42,532 nucleotides of DNA from contig CAINHP010000014.1 in the NCBI GenBank assembly GCA_903848905.1, positions 1-42,532 on the forward strand, written 5' to 3'. Made by a program: the position numbers and the translations under genes. Shown in pieces: positions 28,572 to 38,101 of this stretch. Every line of letters begins with the position of its first letter. Within the stretch, counting starts at the first letter, position 1. The DNA is from an uncultured Pseudomonadota bacterium (lineage in GTDB: Bacteria; Pseudomonadota; Gammaproteobacteria; Methylococcales; Methylomonadaceae). Under the pieces are notes generated by a model. It made no database searches. It was given only the letters and a program-made list of their open reading frames with translations, and was not told where the DNA came from.

Positions 28572-29822
28572 ATGTGGCGAGTTAGCGTTTATCGTTTGCT
28601 GTACTTTTTGTCACTTTTTATGGCGAGTGTCTTTTTATTGTGTTTGTTAATTTTGGCGTGTGGTTTGAGTTTTCAAACAAATCAACCCACACCCACAAAA
28701 TTGACACAAGAGCATATCACCCAAGCACGTAAAATTTTGTATGAAGGAACCAAAATAAAGCCAGCTGAACTTGCCAGAATTACGCTCACACAAACCGATT
28801 TAAATTTAGCTGGGAATTATTTGCTCAGTCAATATTTGCAAAGTACTATTCATGTTGAATTAGTGAATCATAAAGTGCGTTGCAAGGTTTCAGTTGTGTT
28901 GCCTACGAAGTCGTGGCCACTTTATTTTAATATGAGTTTTCGATTAGGAAACGAAATAGGCGAGCCACTACCCCGTATTCTCAAATTTAAAATCGGTGAG
29001 TTACTATTGCCAGCAAATGTTGCAGATAAAGTAATTCATACTTTGATTCGATATTCTTTCCTCAATGATTATTTTATTCTCGCCACAAAACCGATTGAAC
29101 GTATTGAAATTGCGGATCAATATTTGACTATATTTTATGATTCGGCACTGCCTAATCATGAATTTAACGAGCAAAGTCGACTTGTTTATCAACAAAAAAT
29201 AGTAGAGATTATATCGAAACATGATCCAAAATGGCGTTTATCATTGGCTGATTTATTAAAACCTGTTTTTGCATTAGTTCATGAAAGCGCAACGATTGAA
29301 ACGGCGATTGAAGAAAATCGGAGCGCTATTTTAGCGATTAATGATTACGTTAATGCTGAAAGTCCACCACTTTATCCTGCATTCTTATACAAACGTTCTG
29401 ATTTAGCTCAGCACTTTATGGGAGCAGCCACATTAACAGCGTCAACAAATAGCCAAGTCGCTAAAGCATTAGGTGAAGTCAAAGAGTTGCGCGATTCTAA
29501 AACGGGTGGCAGTGGATTTAGTTTTGTGGATTTGGCTGCTGATAAGGTGGGTAGTCGTTTTGGCGAAATTGCCGTGTCGTCGCCAGAAAATGCGTATCGT
29601 CTTGCGCAATTAGTGTCGCAAATCAAAGATTATCGTGATGTTATGCCCGATCCCCGTGATTTACCCGAGCACATGAGCGAAGATGTTTTTAAACAAACAT
29701 TTGAATCGACAAAAAGTGATGCCTATTTGGCCTTATCCGCTCAAATTGATACGCGAATGGCTTTAATTCCACTTTATCAATTACCAAAAACTACGCATGA
29801 TGAAAAACACCATGACAAATAA
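28572..29822 (+). CDS. Unknown protein with one N-terminal membrane anchor
   Basis: Unrecognised protein of 416 residues. A hydrophobic segment at about 9-35 (LLYFLSLFMASVFLLCLLILACGL) is either a membrane anchor or an uncleaved signal, so the rest is likely periplasmic. The body is soluble, of mixed helix and strand, with a high proportion of charged residues and no cysteine-rich or catalytic motif I can name. The tail is basic/His-rich (KTTHDEKHHDK). It starts 3 bp after ppx, so they are probably co-translated. An ATG at 29812 overlaps its last codons and begins a decayed gene. Confidence 0.8.
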   Translation: MWRVSVYRLLYFLSLFMASVFLLCLLILACGLSFQTNQPTPTKLTQEHITQARKILYEGTKIKPAELARITLTQTDLNLAGNYLLSQYLQSTIHVELVNHKVRCKVSVVLPTKSWPLYFNMSFRLGNEIGEPLPRILKFKIGELLLPANVADKVIHTLIRYSFLNDYFILATKPIERIEIADQYLTIFYDSALPNHEFNEQSRLVYQQKIVEIISKHDPKWRLSLADLLKPVFALVHESATIETAIEENRSAILAINDYVNAESPPLYPAFLYKRSDLAQHFMGAATLTASTNSQVAKALGEVKELRDSKTGGSGFSFVDLAADKVGSRFGEIAVSSPENAYRLAQLVSQIKDYRDVMPDPRDLPEHMSEDVFKQTFESTKSDAYLALSAQIDTRMALIPLYQLPKTTHDEKHHDK

Positions 29823-30213
29823 TACCATTTCCCAACAGTCCCCATATCTCCCATTATAAAAACCGCTTTATTCATTTCGGTATTTATAAGTGTTTCTGTT
29901 GTTATGGTTATCGAACTGCTACGTACTTGATTAATTGCCCCTTTTTACGGCACAAGTTTATACGTTTGGTCATCCCTGATTTCTGTAACGATGGTTGCTT
30001 TAGCATTAGGGTATTAAATCGGGGGAAGATGGTCTGACTCCGCGAAACGGCCAACAAGCGTGGTTGCAGAATCGATTGTTCCCCATTAACACGCAAGATG
30101 GCCTTATTCTGACGGATAACTTCAATCCGCTCGAACATTTACAAATCGCAAAAGCTGAAAAATACCGTCATTTTCTATTGGATTTGTTTGGTGAAGCGCT
30201 TTTTATTCGTTAA
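29812..30213 (+). pseudogene. Remnant of a membrane-bound spermidine synthase-like gene
   Basis: The 390-bp stretch between the anchored protein and DUF2231 holds no intact gene. From 29859 one frame reads TALFISVFISVSVVMVIELL, then a stop, LIAPFYGTSLYVWSSLISV TMVALALGY, a stop, and IGGRWSD. This is the N-terminal membrane pattern of fused MFS/spermidine synthase-like proteins (APYFGTSLYVWSSLIG, ALGYWLGGR). A +1 shifted frame from about 30052 to 30213 reads DGLILTDNFNPLEHLQ and AEKYRHFLLDLFGEAL, the C-terminal pattern of such enzymes, ending in TAA. The ATG at 29812 is one frame away. The middle (hundreds of codons) is deleted. Two in-frame stops plus frameshifts show it is dead. Confidence 0.8.
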
Positions 30214-30217
30214 AAAT

Positions 30218-30811
30218 TTATTCGTGATGATGTGCTTCTTCAGGTGAAACGCTAACGGCTTGCACTGCAACGCCGTATTTATAAACCATTAAACCGCCTA
30301 AATCGGCGCCAAAAATTATGACACCTAACAAAACCAATGTGAAGGCGTTGTAAACTCCCCATCCTTCAACAGTTCTGCGTAATTTCCATGCTGATAGCGC
30401 TGCTGATAACGCAAGAATTGAGTTGCCTAGTTGTTTGTGGCGTTCCATTATGTCGTGTACATTATGCCCGTGAGGTACTGTATCAGCAGCCATAAATCCC
30501 GCCCATACCGTAAATCCGGCAAAAATAGTGCCTAGGTAAAGTAAGCTGCTTGCAAACTGGCGCCAAGTGGGTTTATGCATTGCCGTGCCCAGCATATCAA
30601 TCACAACAAATAAACTTAAAAGCGCGATTGGGAAATGAACGAGTAGCGGATGAATATTCGCTAATTCTGATAGGCCTATGAATAAACTTGGACCGCTATT
30701 TGACCCATGCGTAGTTGCGCCTTCAAAAAACGCTAAAAAACTGGTCAATACTTCTAATAGTTCGTTATGACCATCAGCATTGCCATGAATATAAAAAGAT
30801 AAGTGGTTCAT
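30218..30811 (-). CDS. DUF2231 family membrane protein
   Basis: Inner-membrane protein of 197 residues from ATG 30811, chosen because GAGG lies just upstream; the frame is open from TTG 30826. About four membrane segments are visible, with the family's IHPLLVHFPIALLSLFVVIDMLG stretch in the first and HGHNVHDIMERHKQLGNS in a loop. These conserved histidines (HPLLVHFP, HKQLG) suggest haem or metal binding, as proposed for DUF2231 proteins. A His-rich C-terminal tail (EEAHHHE) adds to this. It follows truA with a short overlap and ends the lipid A/BAM gene group. Confidence 0.85.
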   Translation of the reverse strand: MNHLSFYIHGNADGHNELLEVLTSFLAFFEGATTHGSNSGPSLFIGLSELANIHPLLVHFPIALLSLFVVIDMLGTAMHKPTWRQFASSLLYLGTIFAGFTVWAGFMAADTVPHGHNVHDIMERHKQLGNSILALSAALSAWKLRRTVEGWGVYNAFTLVLLGVIIFGADLGGLMVYKYGVAVQAVSVSPEEAHHHE

Positions 30812-30818
30812 ATAAGCC

Positions 30819-31622
30819 TCAATCAAAACGCTGTGCGTCTGTGGGTAATTTATTAAAAATAGGATTTTTTATCAAGCCATATTGTTTAGGGTAGTAAACG
30901 CCTGCTAAATGCAAACCATCTGGGGGCGCAGTTACGCCACCTAAACGACGATTTTTAACTTCAAGCAATTCTTGTGTCCACGCAACGGGTTGTTTTCCTG
31001 TCCCAATTGCCATTAAGACACCGGCAATATTGCGTACCATGTGATGCAAAAAGGCATTAGCTGATAAATCAATAATGACTTGTTCACCAAAACGTTCTAC
31101 ATCAATGAAATACATACGTCGGCATGGACTTTTGGATTGACAGCCTTGCGCTCGAAAAGAGGTGAAATCGTGATGGCCGACTAAACTTTGCGCGGCTTCG
31201 TACATTTTTTGTGCATCTAATGGGAGTGCGCACCATGTTGATCTGCCACGCATTAAGGCAGACGGGGTCGTGCGATTGAGAATCGTATAGCGATAATACC
31301 GCGCAATAGCACGATAACGCGCATGAAAATCGCCAATAGCCTCTTGTGCCCAAATTACGCGAACATCGGGTGGTAGATGCGTATTCGTTCCACGATGCCA
31401 AGCTTGCAAATCACGTAGCGCTATAGTATCAAAATGGACAATTTGTTCAAGTGCATGAACGCCCGTATCGGTTCGACCGGCGCATTGCACTGTTATTTTA
31501 TGTTGTGCAATTTTACTCAATGCTTCTTCAAGTGTTTGTTGAATATTGCGATGATGAGTTTGCCATTGCCAACCATAAAATCCACTACCATCATATTCAA
31601 TGCCTAAAACGATACGCATCAT
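30819..31622 (-). CDS. truA: tRNA pseudouridine(38-40) synthase TruA
   Basis: Converts uridines 38-40 of tRNA anticodon arms to pseudouridine. It has 267 residues. The catalytic aspartate is D52 in [14 protein letters not shown], and the other conserved segments are [26 protein letters not shown] and [19 protein letters not shown]. The start overlaps rnhB by 4 bp (ATGA), so translation is coupled. TruA usually neighbours trpF or fimV in gammaproteobacteria; its place at the end of the bamA-rnhB run is unusual. Confidence 0.96.
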   Translation of the reverse strand: MMRIVLGIEYDGSGFYGWQWQTHHRNIQQTLEEALSKIAQHKITVQCAGRTDTGVHALEQIVHFDTIALRDLQAWHRGTNTHLPPDVRVIWAQEAIGDFHARYRAIARYYRYTILNRTTPSALMRGRSTWCALPLDAQKMYEAAQSLVGHHDFTSFRAQGCQSKSPCRRMYFIDVERFGEQVIIDLSANAFLHHMVRNIAGVLMAIGTGKQPVAWTQELLEVKNRRLGGVTAPPDGLHLAGVYYPKQYGLIKNPIFNKLPTDAQRFD

Positions 31623-32191
31623 AGTTGGTTAAGTAAGATAGTTTTTACGGGATTAAAGGATTTGCGATGAATATCTAAAATGCCAAATTGCTCAATTTCA
31701 AGGCAATGTTGCCTTGTGCCGTAGCCTTTATGTTTTTCGAACGAAAATTGCGGGTAGTGTTTTGCGTAACTATCCATTATTTCATCACGAGCCACTTTCG
31801 CTAAAATGGATGCAGCACTAATTTGTGCAACCGTTTTATCGCCTTGCACAATGGTTCTTGCGGGATAGGTAAGTTTAGGTAGTTGATTGCCGTCTATTAA
31901 CACTTCGGTAGGTGAGATATGCAGACCTTCAACAGCTCGTTGCATCGCAAGCAGCGTTGCTTGCAGAATGTTTAGAGCATCAATTTCCTCAACGCTTGCC
32001 TTTGCAATAGACCAGCTAAGGGCGTGTATTTTGATTTGTTCGCTGAGTTGCTCGCGTTTTTTTGCGGTTAATTTTTTTGAATCATCCAATCCCGTGATGG
32101 GGGAATTAGGATCTAAAATCACTGCCGCAGCAAAAACAGCACCAGCCAAAGGTCCACGTCCAGCTTCATCGACACCCGCAATCAATGACAT
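31619..32191 (-). CDS. rnhB: Ribonuclease HII
   Basis: Nuclease that removes ribonucleotides from DNA and RNA from hybrids, using Mg or Mn. It has 190 residues, with the catalytic D8-E9 in [14 protein letters not shown] and the third aspartate in LIDGNQLPK. The region [18 protein letters not shown] and [14 protein letters not shown] complete the signature. In most gammaproteobacteria lpxB lies between lpxA and rnhB, but here the lpxA stop is only a few bases upstream. Confidence 0.96.
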   Translation of the reverse strand: MSLIAGVDEAGRGPLAGAVFAAAVILDPNSPITGLDDSKKLTAKKREQLSEQIKIHALSWSIAKASVEEIDALNILQATLLAMQRAVEGLHISPTEVLIDGNQLPKLTYPARTIVQGDKTVAQISAASILAKVARDEIMDSYAKHYPQFSFEKHKGYGTRQHCLEIEQFGILDIHRKSFNPVKTILLNQL

Positions 32192-32194
32192 AAC

Positions 32195-32965
32195 TTAACG
32201 CAGAATACCGCGCGTGACGTTACGGAGAAAATTGACCATATCGGATAATTCTTTGCTGTCACCCGCTAAATCTTCCATTTGGTCGATAGCATCTTCAAGG
32301 CGCAGATTCATTTTATAAATCATTTTGTACGCTTTGCGAATAAGACGAATATCTTCAGCGGAAATGCCATTACGTTCCATTCCAACGGAATTGATGCCAT
32401 GAGGACGCGTTGGGCGCCCACCTACCATCACAAAAGGGGGAATGTCTTGCGTTATCGCACTGCCCATCGCAGAGAAACTGTATTGTCCAATTTGTGTAAA
32501 CTGATGAACCAGTGTAAAGCCGCCCAAAATGGCATGACTATTTAAGCGTACATGACCAGCAAGTGACGCGCCATTTGCCATTATAACGTGGTTGCCAATG
32601 ATGCAATCATGGGCAACGTGCGTGTAGGCCATGAACAAATTATCATTGCCGATTTTGGTTAGGCTATTGTCTTGCTGGGTACCGCGGTGCATAGAAGTAT
32701 ATTCGCGAATCATATTGCGATCGCCCACTTCAAGCCGTGTCACTTCATTCGCGTATTTTTTATCTTGAGGATCTTCACCAATCGAACAAAATTGATAAAT
32801 ATGATTATCTCGACCTAGTGAGGTATGACCCTTAATAACAACGTGTGGACCAATAGTTGTACCAGCACCAATTTTGACATTGGCGCCAATAATGGAGTAC
32901 GCACCGACTTGCACATCATCAGCAAGTTCAGCGCGTGAATCGACAATGGCTGTAGAGTGTATCAA
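32195..32965 (-). CDS. lpxA: UDP-GlcNAc acyltransferase LpxA
   Basis: Adds the first hydroxyacyl chain to UDP-GlcNAc in lipid A synthesis. It has 256 residues with left-handed parallel beta-helix hexapeptide repeats through the first 190 residues (VQVGAYSIIGANVKIGAGTT and similar), followed by a helical C-terminus. Catalytic His is in AYTHVAHDCIIGNHV, and the family landmarks GRDNHIYQFCSIGEDPQD and GDRNMIREYTSMHRGT are clear. The start is TTG 32965 (no ATG nearby), 3 bp after the fabZ stop. Confidence 0.96.
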   Translation of the reverse strand: MIHSTAIVDSRAELADDVQVGAYSIIGANVKIGAGTTIGPHVVIKGHTSLGRDNHIYQFCSIGEDPQDKKYANEVTRLEVGDRNMIREYTSMHRGTQQDNSLTKIGNDNLFMAYTHVAHDCIIGNHVIMANGASLAGHVRLNSHAILGGFTLVHQFTQIGQYSFSAMGSAITQDIPPFVMVGGRPTRPHGINSVGMERNGISAEDIRLIRKAYKMIYKMNLRLEDAIDQMEDLAGDSKELSDMVNFLRNVTRGILR

Positions 32966-32968
32966 AAC

Positions 32969-33412
32969 TTATTCTACCACTGCCGCGCAACGAATTTCTG
33001 CACTGGCGACGAATTCGCCATCCACCTCAGCGCGACACTCAAAAGCCCAAACATTGCGTTTACTTTTAACAAAACGCGCTTCGAGCATTAACTGATCACC
33101 CGGAACAACAGGGCGTTTAAACTTTGCTTTATCAATGCCTACGAGGTAGTAAATCATGCCTTTGAGTTCATCGCCGGCTGTTTCAGAGGCAAGTAGACCC
33201 GTCGTTTGCGCCATCGCTTCTAAAATCAACACACCCGGCATGACGGGTTTTTGTGGGAAATGCCCTTGAAAAAACGGTTCATTATATGTCACGTTTTTTA
33301 CCCCGAGCAAACTAACGCCTGGTTCACAAGCCACGACTTTATCGACCAATAAAAAAGGATAACGATGCGGAAGAAAGGCTTGGATTTGGAGAATATCTAA
33401 CTTAACAGACAT
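32969..33412 (-). CDS. fabZ: (3R)-hydroxyacyl-ACP dehydratase FabZ
   Basis: Dehydrates beta-hydroxyacyl-ACP in fatty acid elongation and balances the flow to lipid A. It has 147 residues and a hot-dog fold. The active site is H51 in [14 protein letters not shown] with E65 in [11 protein letters not shown]. The leading segment [14 protein letters not shown] is typical of FabZ. In most gammaproteobacteria lpxD precedes it; here 61 bp of noncoding DNA separate it from skp. Confidence 0.96.
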   Translation of the reverse strand: MSVKLDILQIQAFLPHRYPFLLVDKVVACEPGVSLLGVKNVTYNEPFFQGHFPQKPVMPGVLILEAMAQTTGLLASETAGDELKGMIYYLVGIDKAKFKRPVVPGDQLMLEARFVKSKRNVWAFECRAEVDGEFVASAEIRCAAVVE

Positions 33413-33473
33413 GATTTTAATTTCACTTATTTTTTAGAGAACAAAGGAGAGTAGAGCGAATTTTTTAAGGCGC

Positions 33474-33974
33474 TCAGTCTGGCATAGTAGATAATTTTTG
33501 TTGTACTTGCGCGGTTACGTCAATTTGTTCGCTTGCGTAAATAACGCCATCAGTGAGAAGTAAGTCAAAACCTTGATCTTTTGCAATACCACGAATGGCT
33601 TCAACAATGTGACGTTGGAGTTTACCTAGTTCTTCATTGCGACGAACATTAAAATCTTCGCTGAATTCTTGTTGGGTGCGTTTGAAATCACGTTTTTTAT
33701 TTAAAATATCTTTTTCTAAATTACCACGCGCCGCTTCACCCAGAACCGCTGCATCTTTACCTAGGCGATCTTCCATATTTTGAATTTCTTTTTGCTGCGA
33801 AACGAGTTGTTTATCACGTGGTGAAAACTCTTGTTCCAAACGTTTTTTGGCTTTTTCAGCTTGGGGTGCTTTTTCTAAAACAGCAGGTATATTAACAAAA
33901 CCGACTTTTAAATCTGCAGCGTAAATATTTGCTGTAAACATCAAGCCTAAAAATAACGCAATTTTGGTTTTCAT
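33474..33974 (-). CDS. skp: Periplasmic chaperone Skp/OmpH
   Basis: Periplasmic trimeric chaperone that holds unfolded outer-membrane proteins on the way to BAM. It has 166 residues, with a signal peptide cut near NIYA-ADLKVGFVN. The middle is a long coiled coil rich in K, E, Q and R (KRLEQEFSPRDKQLVSQQKEIQ), which forms the jellyfish tentacles. The C-terminal part contains DLLLTDGVIYASEQIDVT, the family body domain. It lies downstream of bamA in the same run, as usual. Confidence 0.94.
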   Translation of the reverse strand: MKTKIALFLGLMFTANIYAADLKVGFVNIPAVLEKAPQAEKAKKRLEQEFSPRDKQLVSQQKEIQNMEDRLGKDAAVLGEAARGNLEKDILNKKRDFKRTQQEFSEDFNVRRNEELGKLQRHIVEAIRGIAKDQGFDLLLTDGVIYASEQIDVTAQVQQKLSTMPD

Positions 33975-34059
33975 AAAGATAGGAATCTCCGAGAGCTTTG
34001 TTGGGAAGAAAAATATTGGTTGAATTATAATTGATAAGGACTACAAACTAAAAATTGTT

Positions 34060-36459
34060 TTAGAAGTTTTGCCCAAAGTTAAATTGGAAAATTTGTTTTT
34101 GGTCACCAGTTGTGGTTCCACCCTTTGACCCTTGAACGAGAGGAGTTGCATTTAATGGTTGTGCGATACTGACAGATAATGCGCCAAAAGGTGACATCCA
34201 TTCACCAGATAACCCTGCTGAATACTTCATGTTATCCACATTGAGGCCGGTACTTATGGAACCTGCATCTAAGAATGTACCTAAACGTACAGATTTAGTT
34301 TCTGCCATAAAAGGCACAGGAAAAAACACTTCTGCGCTTCCAAGTACTTTACTTGATCCACCAATAGTATAATTTTGATATCCACAAACTACCGAATTAT
34401 TAGCGCAACCTACTTCTCGTGTTTCACGGGGGCCGAGAGTATTGTTTTTAAATCCGCGCACAGACCCTGTTCCTCCAGCAAAATAATTTTCAAAGAAGGG
34501 CAGTTCTTTAGTTTTGCCATAACCATCACCGTATGCGGCTTCACCTTGAATTCTAAGTGTGAAGTCTTTAGCTAAAGGAAAGTACATTTGATGTTTATAA
34601 CTCATTTTGTAGTATTCCAAGTCACTTCCAGGAACAGTGGCTAAGGCAGATAAGCGTTGCTGCCCACCTCTATTTGGGAAAATAGCTCTATTTAAGGTAT
34701 CGTGAGTCCAACCAATTGAAGGGGAAAATGTAATGTATTTTCTTTGTTGACCATTAAAACTGGTGTTATCGTTTTTTGTGCAAGGATTGATTGATTCACA
34801 CTCTATAAAGTTTCTAATTTGATCTGACGAGTAATCGGTTGTTTCAAGTGTTGTATGCTTAGCATCTAAATCAAAACGTAGTTGATCAAACTCATTGAGT
34901 GGTAAGCCAAAGTTGATACCGGCATTTAACACAGTGGTATTATAGTTAGAAATGTTGATTTGCCCAGCATTTCGCTTAGTATAGCCTAAGTTATAGCCTT
35001 GACTGACGCCATCCGTAGTGAAATACGGATTATAGAATCCAAATTGATAACTTGTTATATAACTACTGTTATTAAAGGCTAAATTCACGCGTTTTCCAGA
35101 ACCAAAAATATTGTCTTGCGAAATATTGGCATTCAAGACGATCCCTTGAACCTGTGAATATCCAATCCCCGCCATTAAATTACCGGATGCCTTTTCTGTC
35201 ACCGAGTAATTGACATCAATTTCGTCTGAGGTACCTGCAACTGGCGGCGTTTCGACATTAACTTCTTCAAAATAGCCAAGACGCTCTAAACGTGTTTTTG
35301 AGCGCTCAATTTTTGAACTTGATGCCCAGCTGCCTTCCACTTGGCGCATTTCACGACGTAGCACTTCATCACGTGTTTTGCTGTTGCCTTTCATGTTAAT
35401 TCGGCGCACATAAACGCGTTTTGCAGGATCAACGAAAAAGGTCATATTGACTGTTTTATTGGTTTCGTTTATTTCCGGCACCATATTCACGTTGGCAAAC
35501 GCATACCCATCATCGCCTAAACGATCTGACATGGCTTTAGAGGTTTCAGTCGCATTTTTGCGTGAAAATATTTCGCCAGGACCTAATTTCATGAGTTTAA
35601 TGAGTTCTTCAGGCGGGACGACTAAATTGCCCGACAGTTTAACTTTATCAAGCGTGTAAACATCGCCTTCTTTAACATTAATAGTGACATAAATATCTTT
35701 TTTATCTGGCGTAATAGCGACTTGCGTGGATTCAATATTGAAATTGATATAACCGCGATCTAAATAATAAGAACGTAACTTTTCTAAATCAGCGGATAAT
35801 TTTTGTTTAGAATATTGATCGTCTTTGGTGTAAAACGACAATAAATTGGATGTATTAAGTTCAAGTTGTTTGAGCAAAAGAGTTTCCTCAAACGCATTGT
35901 TGCCAATAATGTTAATTTCTTTAATTTTTGCAACGCGACCTTCAGAAATTTTAATTAACACGGCAACACGATTTCGCGTTAAATCGCTTACTTCGGTTTT
36001 AATGGTTAAACCATATTTGCCGTGGCTTAAATATTGACGGTTTAATTCTTGTTCAACTTTATCAAGTAATTGACGATCGAATACTTTGCCTTCGGATAAA
36101 CCAATTTTCTTTAATGCTTTGGTTAAATCATCTTTACTTAAATCTTTATTTCCCTCAAACATAATTTTTGCAATAGAGGGGCGTTCAACGACGTTAAAAA
36201 TCAGTGTCGAGCCTTCACGTTCAACAGAAATGTCTTTGAAAAAACCTGTTTTAAATAAAGATTTAACAGCGGGTGCGGTACGGTCTAGTGAAAATTTTTC
36301 ACCAACGGCCACTGGTAAATAGTTGTATACAGTGCCTTCAGAAATACGCTGTAAGCCTTTGATTTTAATATCATGAACTACAAATTCTTGCGCAGCTTGC
36401 GCGGTTTGCACAGTAAATAAGCACAGTAAAATAGCACGAGAGAGTTTGTTTAATTTCAT
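34060..36459 (-). CDS. bamA: Outer membrane assembly factor BamA
   Basis: Central Omp85 component of the BAM complex that inserts beta-barrel proteins into the outer membrane. It has 799 residues: a signal peptide (ILLCLFTVQTAQA), five POTRA repeats at about 25-420 (starting FVVHDIKIKGLQRISEGTV), then a 16-strand barrel. The conserved L6 motif is visible in GGTGSVRGFKNNTLGPRE, and the barrel ends in the typical aromatic C-terminus QFNFGQNF. The start is ATG 36459. It leads the skp-fabZ-lpxA group. rseP, usually upstream, is absent: a histidine kinase gene lies there instead. Confidence 0.97.
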   Translation of the reverse strand: MKLNKLSRAILLCLFTVQTAQAAQEFVVHDIKIKGLQRISEGTVYNYLPVAVGEKFSLDRTAPAVKSLFKTGFFKDISVEREGSTLIFNVVERPSIAKIMFEGNKDLSKDDLTKALKKIGLSEGKVFDRQLLDKVEQELNRQYLSHGKYGLTIKTEVSDLTRNRVAVLIKISEGRVAKIKEINIIGNNAFEETLLLKQLELNTSNLLSFYTKDDQYSKQKLSADLEKLRSYYLDRGYINFNIESTQVAITPDKKDIYVTINVKEGDVYTLDKVKLSGNLVVPPEELIKLMKLGPGEIFSRKNATETSKAMSDRLGDDGYAFANVNMVPEINETNKTVNMTFFVDPAKRVYVRRINMKGNSKTRDEVLRREMRQVEGSWASSSKIERSKTRLERLGYFEEVNVETPPVAGTSDEIDVNYSVTEKASGNLMAGIGYSQVQGIVLNANISQDNIFGSGKRVNLAFNNSSYITSYQFGFYNPYFTTDGVSQGYNLGYTKRNAGQINISNYNTTVLNAGINFGLPLNEFDQLRFDLDAKHTTLETTDYSSDQIRNFIECESINPCTKNDNTSFNGQQRKYITFSPSIGWTHDTLNRAIFPNRGGQQRLSALATVPGSDLEYYKMSYKHQMYFPLAKDFTLRIQGEAAYGDGYGKTKELPFFENYFAGGTGSVRGFKNNTLGPRETREVGCANNSVVCGYQNYTIGGSSKVLGSAEVFFPVPFMAETKSVRLGTFLDAGSISTGLNVDNMKYSAGLSGEWMSPFGALSVSIAQPLNATPLVQGSKGGTTTGDQKQIFQFNFGQNF

Positions 36460-36568
36460 GAATACACTTAACGATTAAAACGAAAACAAGGCGATGAGAG
36501 TTTAATTAGCACCAATTGTATCATAAGGCACGAATGGCAAGTAATTTAGGATGTAATGTTTGCGAAAA

Positions 36569-38101
36569 TTAACTATTTTTTTGTGGAGGGAGGAGTAATT
36601 GAAATGTCGTGCCTTGATTGAGTATTGAACTGACGATGATATGACCACCGGCTTTATGGATAATCCCGCTGGCAACCGATAAACCAAGTCCAGTGCCTTT
36701 GCCGACTTCTTTGGTGGTAAAAAAAGGATCAAAAATGCGAGAAATTTTTTCTGCTTTCAAGCCACTGCCATTATCAGTCACAGCGATTTCAACAAAGTCG
36801 CCTTGAATAACTTTTTCACAAGCACTGCATCGCTGAGCTGAAACAATATTACTTAAATTCAGTGAAAGCGAAATCTCGCCTTGTGGTTTTTCAATCGCAT
36901 CTCGTGCATTGACGAATAAATTTACGATAATTTGATAAAGTTCAGTTTCATCTAAATTGATAAAAATATCAGGTGACAACGTTGTTTTAATGGCGATGTT
37001 TTTGGGGATTACGCCTCGCATCATGCCATAAATTTTCTCTAAAACGGGTTTTAAATCTAATACAGTTGCGGAGGTTTCCACTTCTTGTCGACAGTACGTT
37101 AGCATTTGATCGATTAATGTCGCCGCACGTTTCGATGCATTTTCTATTTGCATGGCGTTATAAATGAATTCTTCTTTTAGCGCATTTTCGTCTGGAAGGT
37201 CATCTGCGGCTAATTTACTGAGATCATTAAAGCCAATGACGCTCGATAAAATATTATTGAAATCGTGGGCAATTCCTGCAGTTAAACGCCCTAGACTTTC
37301 GAGCTTTTGCAAGTGATGCAACTGCTTGTAGGTATTGTTTTGCTCTATTTCTTTGTGTTTGCGCTCGCTAATATCTCGCATAAGTACAAAGTAGTGTTGG
37401 CTGGGATGGTTGTAGGTTGCAATAATTTCAATAGGTTGAATTTTACCATCTTTATGCTTGAAATCAGTTTCAAACGATTTCAGAATCTTTTTAGCGCCTT
37501 TTGATGTTTTTTGAATTTTCATCCAAATATTTTTTGTTTTATCTGACGAGAGAACTTCCAGGTCAATTAACGTCATTTTGCGCAATTCTTTTTCGCTATA
37601 GCCAGTCATTGTATAAAAAGAATCACCAATATCCAGAAAATGCCCATCTAAATTCAACTTACAAAAACCATTCGTCGTCGCAAGAAAGGAATCGAATTCT
37701 TTATTTCTAAGTTGGAGTTCGCGCTCAATTCGCTTCTTGTCTGTAATATCAAACCCTACCGCCACGTAGCGCATTGTTTTTCCATCATTATTGCTAAATA
37801 TAGGAATAATGGTGTTATTTACCCAATAGAATTCACCATTTTTTTTGCGATTACATATGTCGCCATGCCAATTTTCCTCACGTTTGAGTGTTTCCCACAT
37901 TTGGCTGAAAAATTCTGAAGGATGCATTTCTGAGCGGATAATGCTGTGCGGTTTACCTAAAAGTTCTTTTAAATCAAAACCAGAAATATCACAAAATTTA
38001 TCGTTAATGAATGTAATTTTACCGTTTATATCTGTTTCGCTGATGATTGCTGTTTCATTAATTGCGTCCAGTAAATCATCAATTGAGAGTGATGCTGTCA
38101 T
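36569..38101 (-). CDS. Cytoplasmic PAS-PAS histidine kinase
   Basis: Soluble sensor kinase of 510 residues with no membrane segment or signal peptide. PAS 1 lies at about 10-130 (INDKFCDISGFDLKELLGKPH), PAS 2 at about 135-260 (DSFYTMTGYSEKELRKMT), each followed by a PAC-like stretch. The HisKA H-box is LTAGIAHDFNNILSS with the phosphorylated His near residue 279. The ATPase domain has NLFVNARDAI, DNGSGL and FTTKEVGKGTGLGLS. A CSAC motif lies between the N-box and G1 region. No response regulator is adjacent, so it is an orphan kinase. The signal could be redox or a small ligand. Confidence 0.93.
   Translation of the reverse strand: MTASLSIDDLLDAINETAIISETDINGKITFINDKFCDISGFDLKELLGKPHSIIRSEMHPSEFFSQMWETLKREENWHGDICNRKKNGEFYWVNNTIIPIFSNNDGKTMRYVAVGFDITDKKRIERELQLRNKEFDSFLATTNGFCKLNLDGHFLDIGDSFYTMTGYSEKELRKMTLIDLEVLSSDKTKNIWMKIQKTSKGAKKILKSFETDFKHKDGKIQPIEIIATYNHPSQHYFVLMRDISERKHKEIEQNNTYKQLHHLQKLESLGRLTAGIAHDFNNILSSVIGFNDLSKLAADDLPDENALKEEFIYNAMQIENASKRAATLIDQMLTYCRQEVETSATVLDLKPVLEKIYGMMRGVIPKNIAIKTTLSPDIFINLDETELYQIIVNLFVNARDAIEKPQGEISLSLNLSNIVSAQRCSACEKVIQGDFVEIAVTDNGSGLKAEKISRIFDPFFTTKEVGKGTGLGLSVASGIIHKAGGHIIVSSILNQGTTFQLLLPPQKNS

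Noticed and set aside
29908-30138. Minus-strand open frame of 76 codons as a gene
   Set aside because: It has no ribosome site or recognisable pattern, while the plus strand of the same DNA shows remnants of a known membrane enzyme family.
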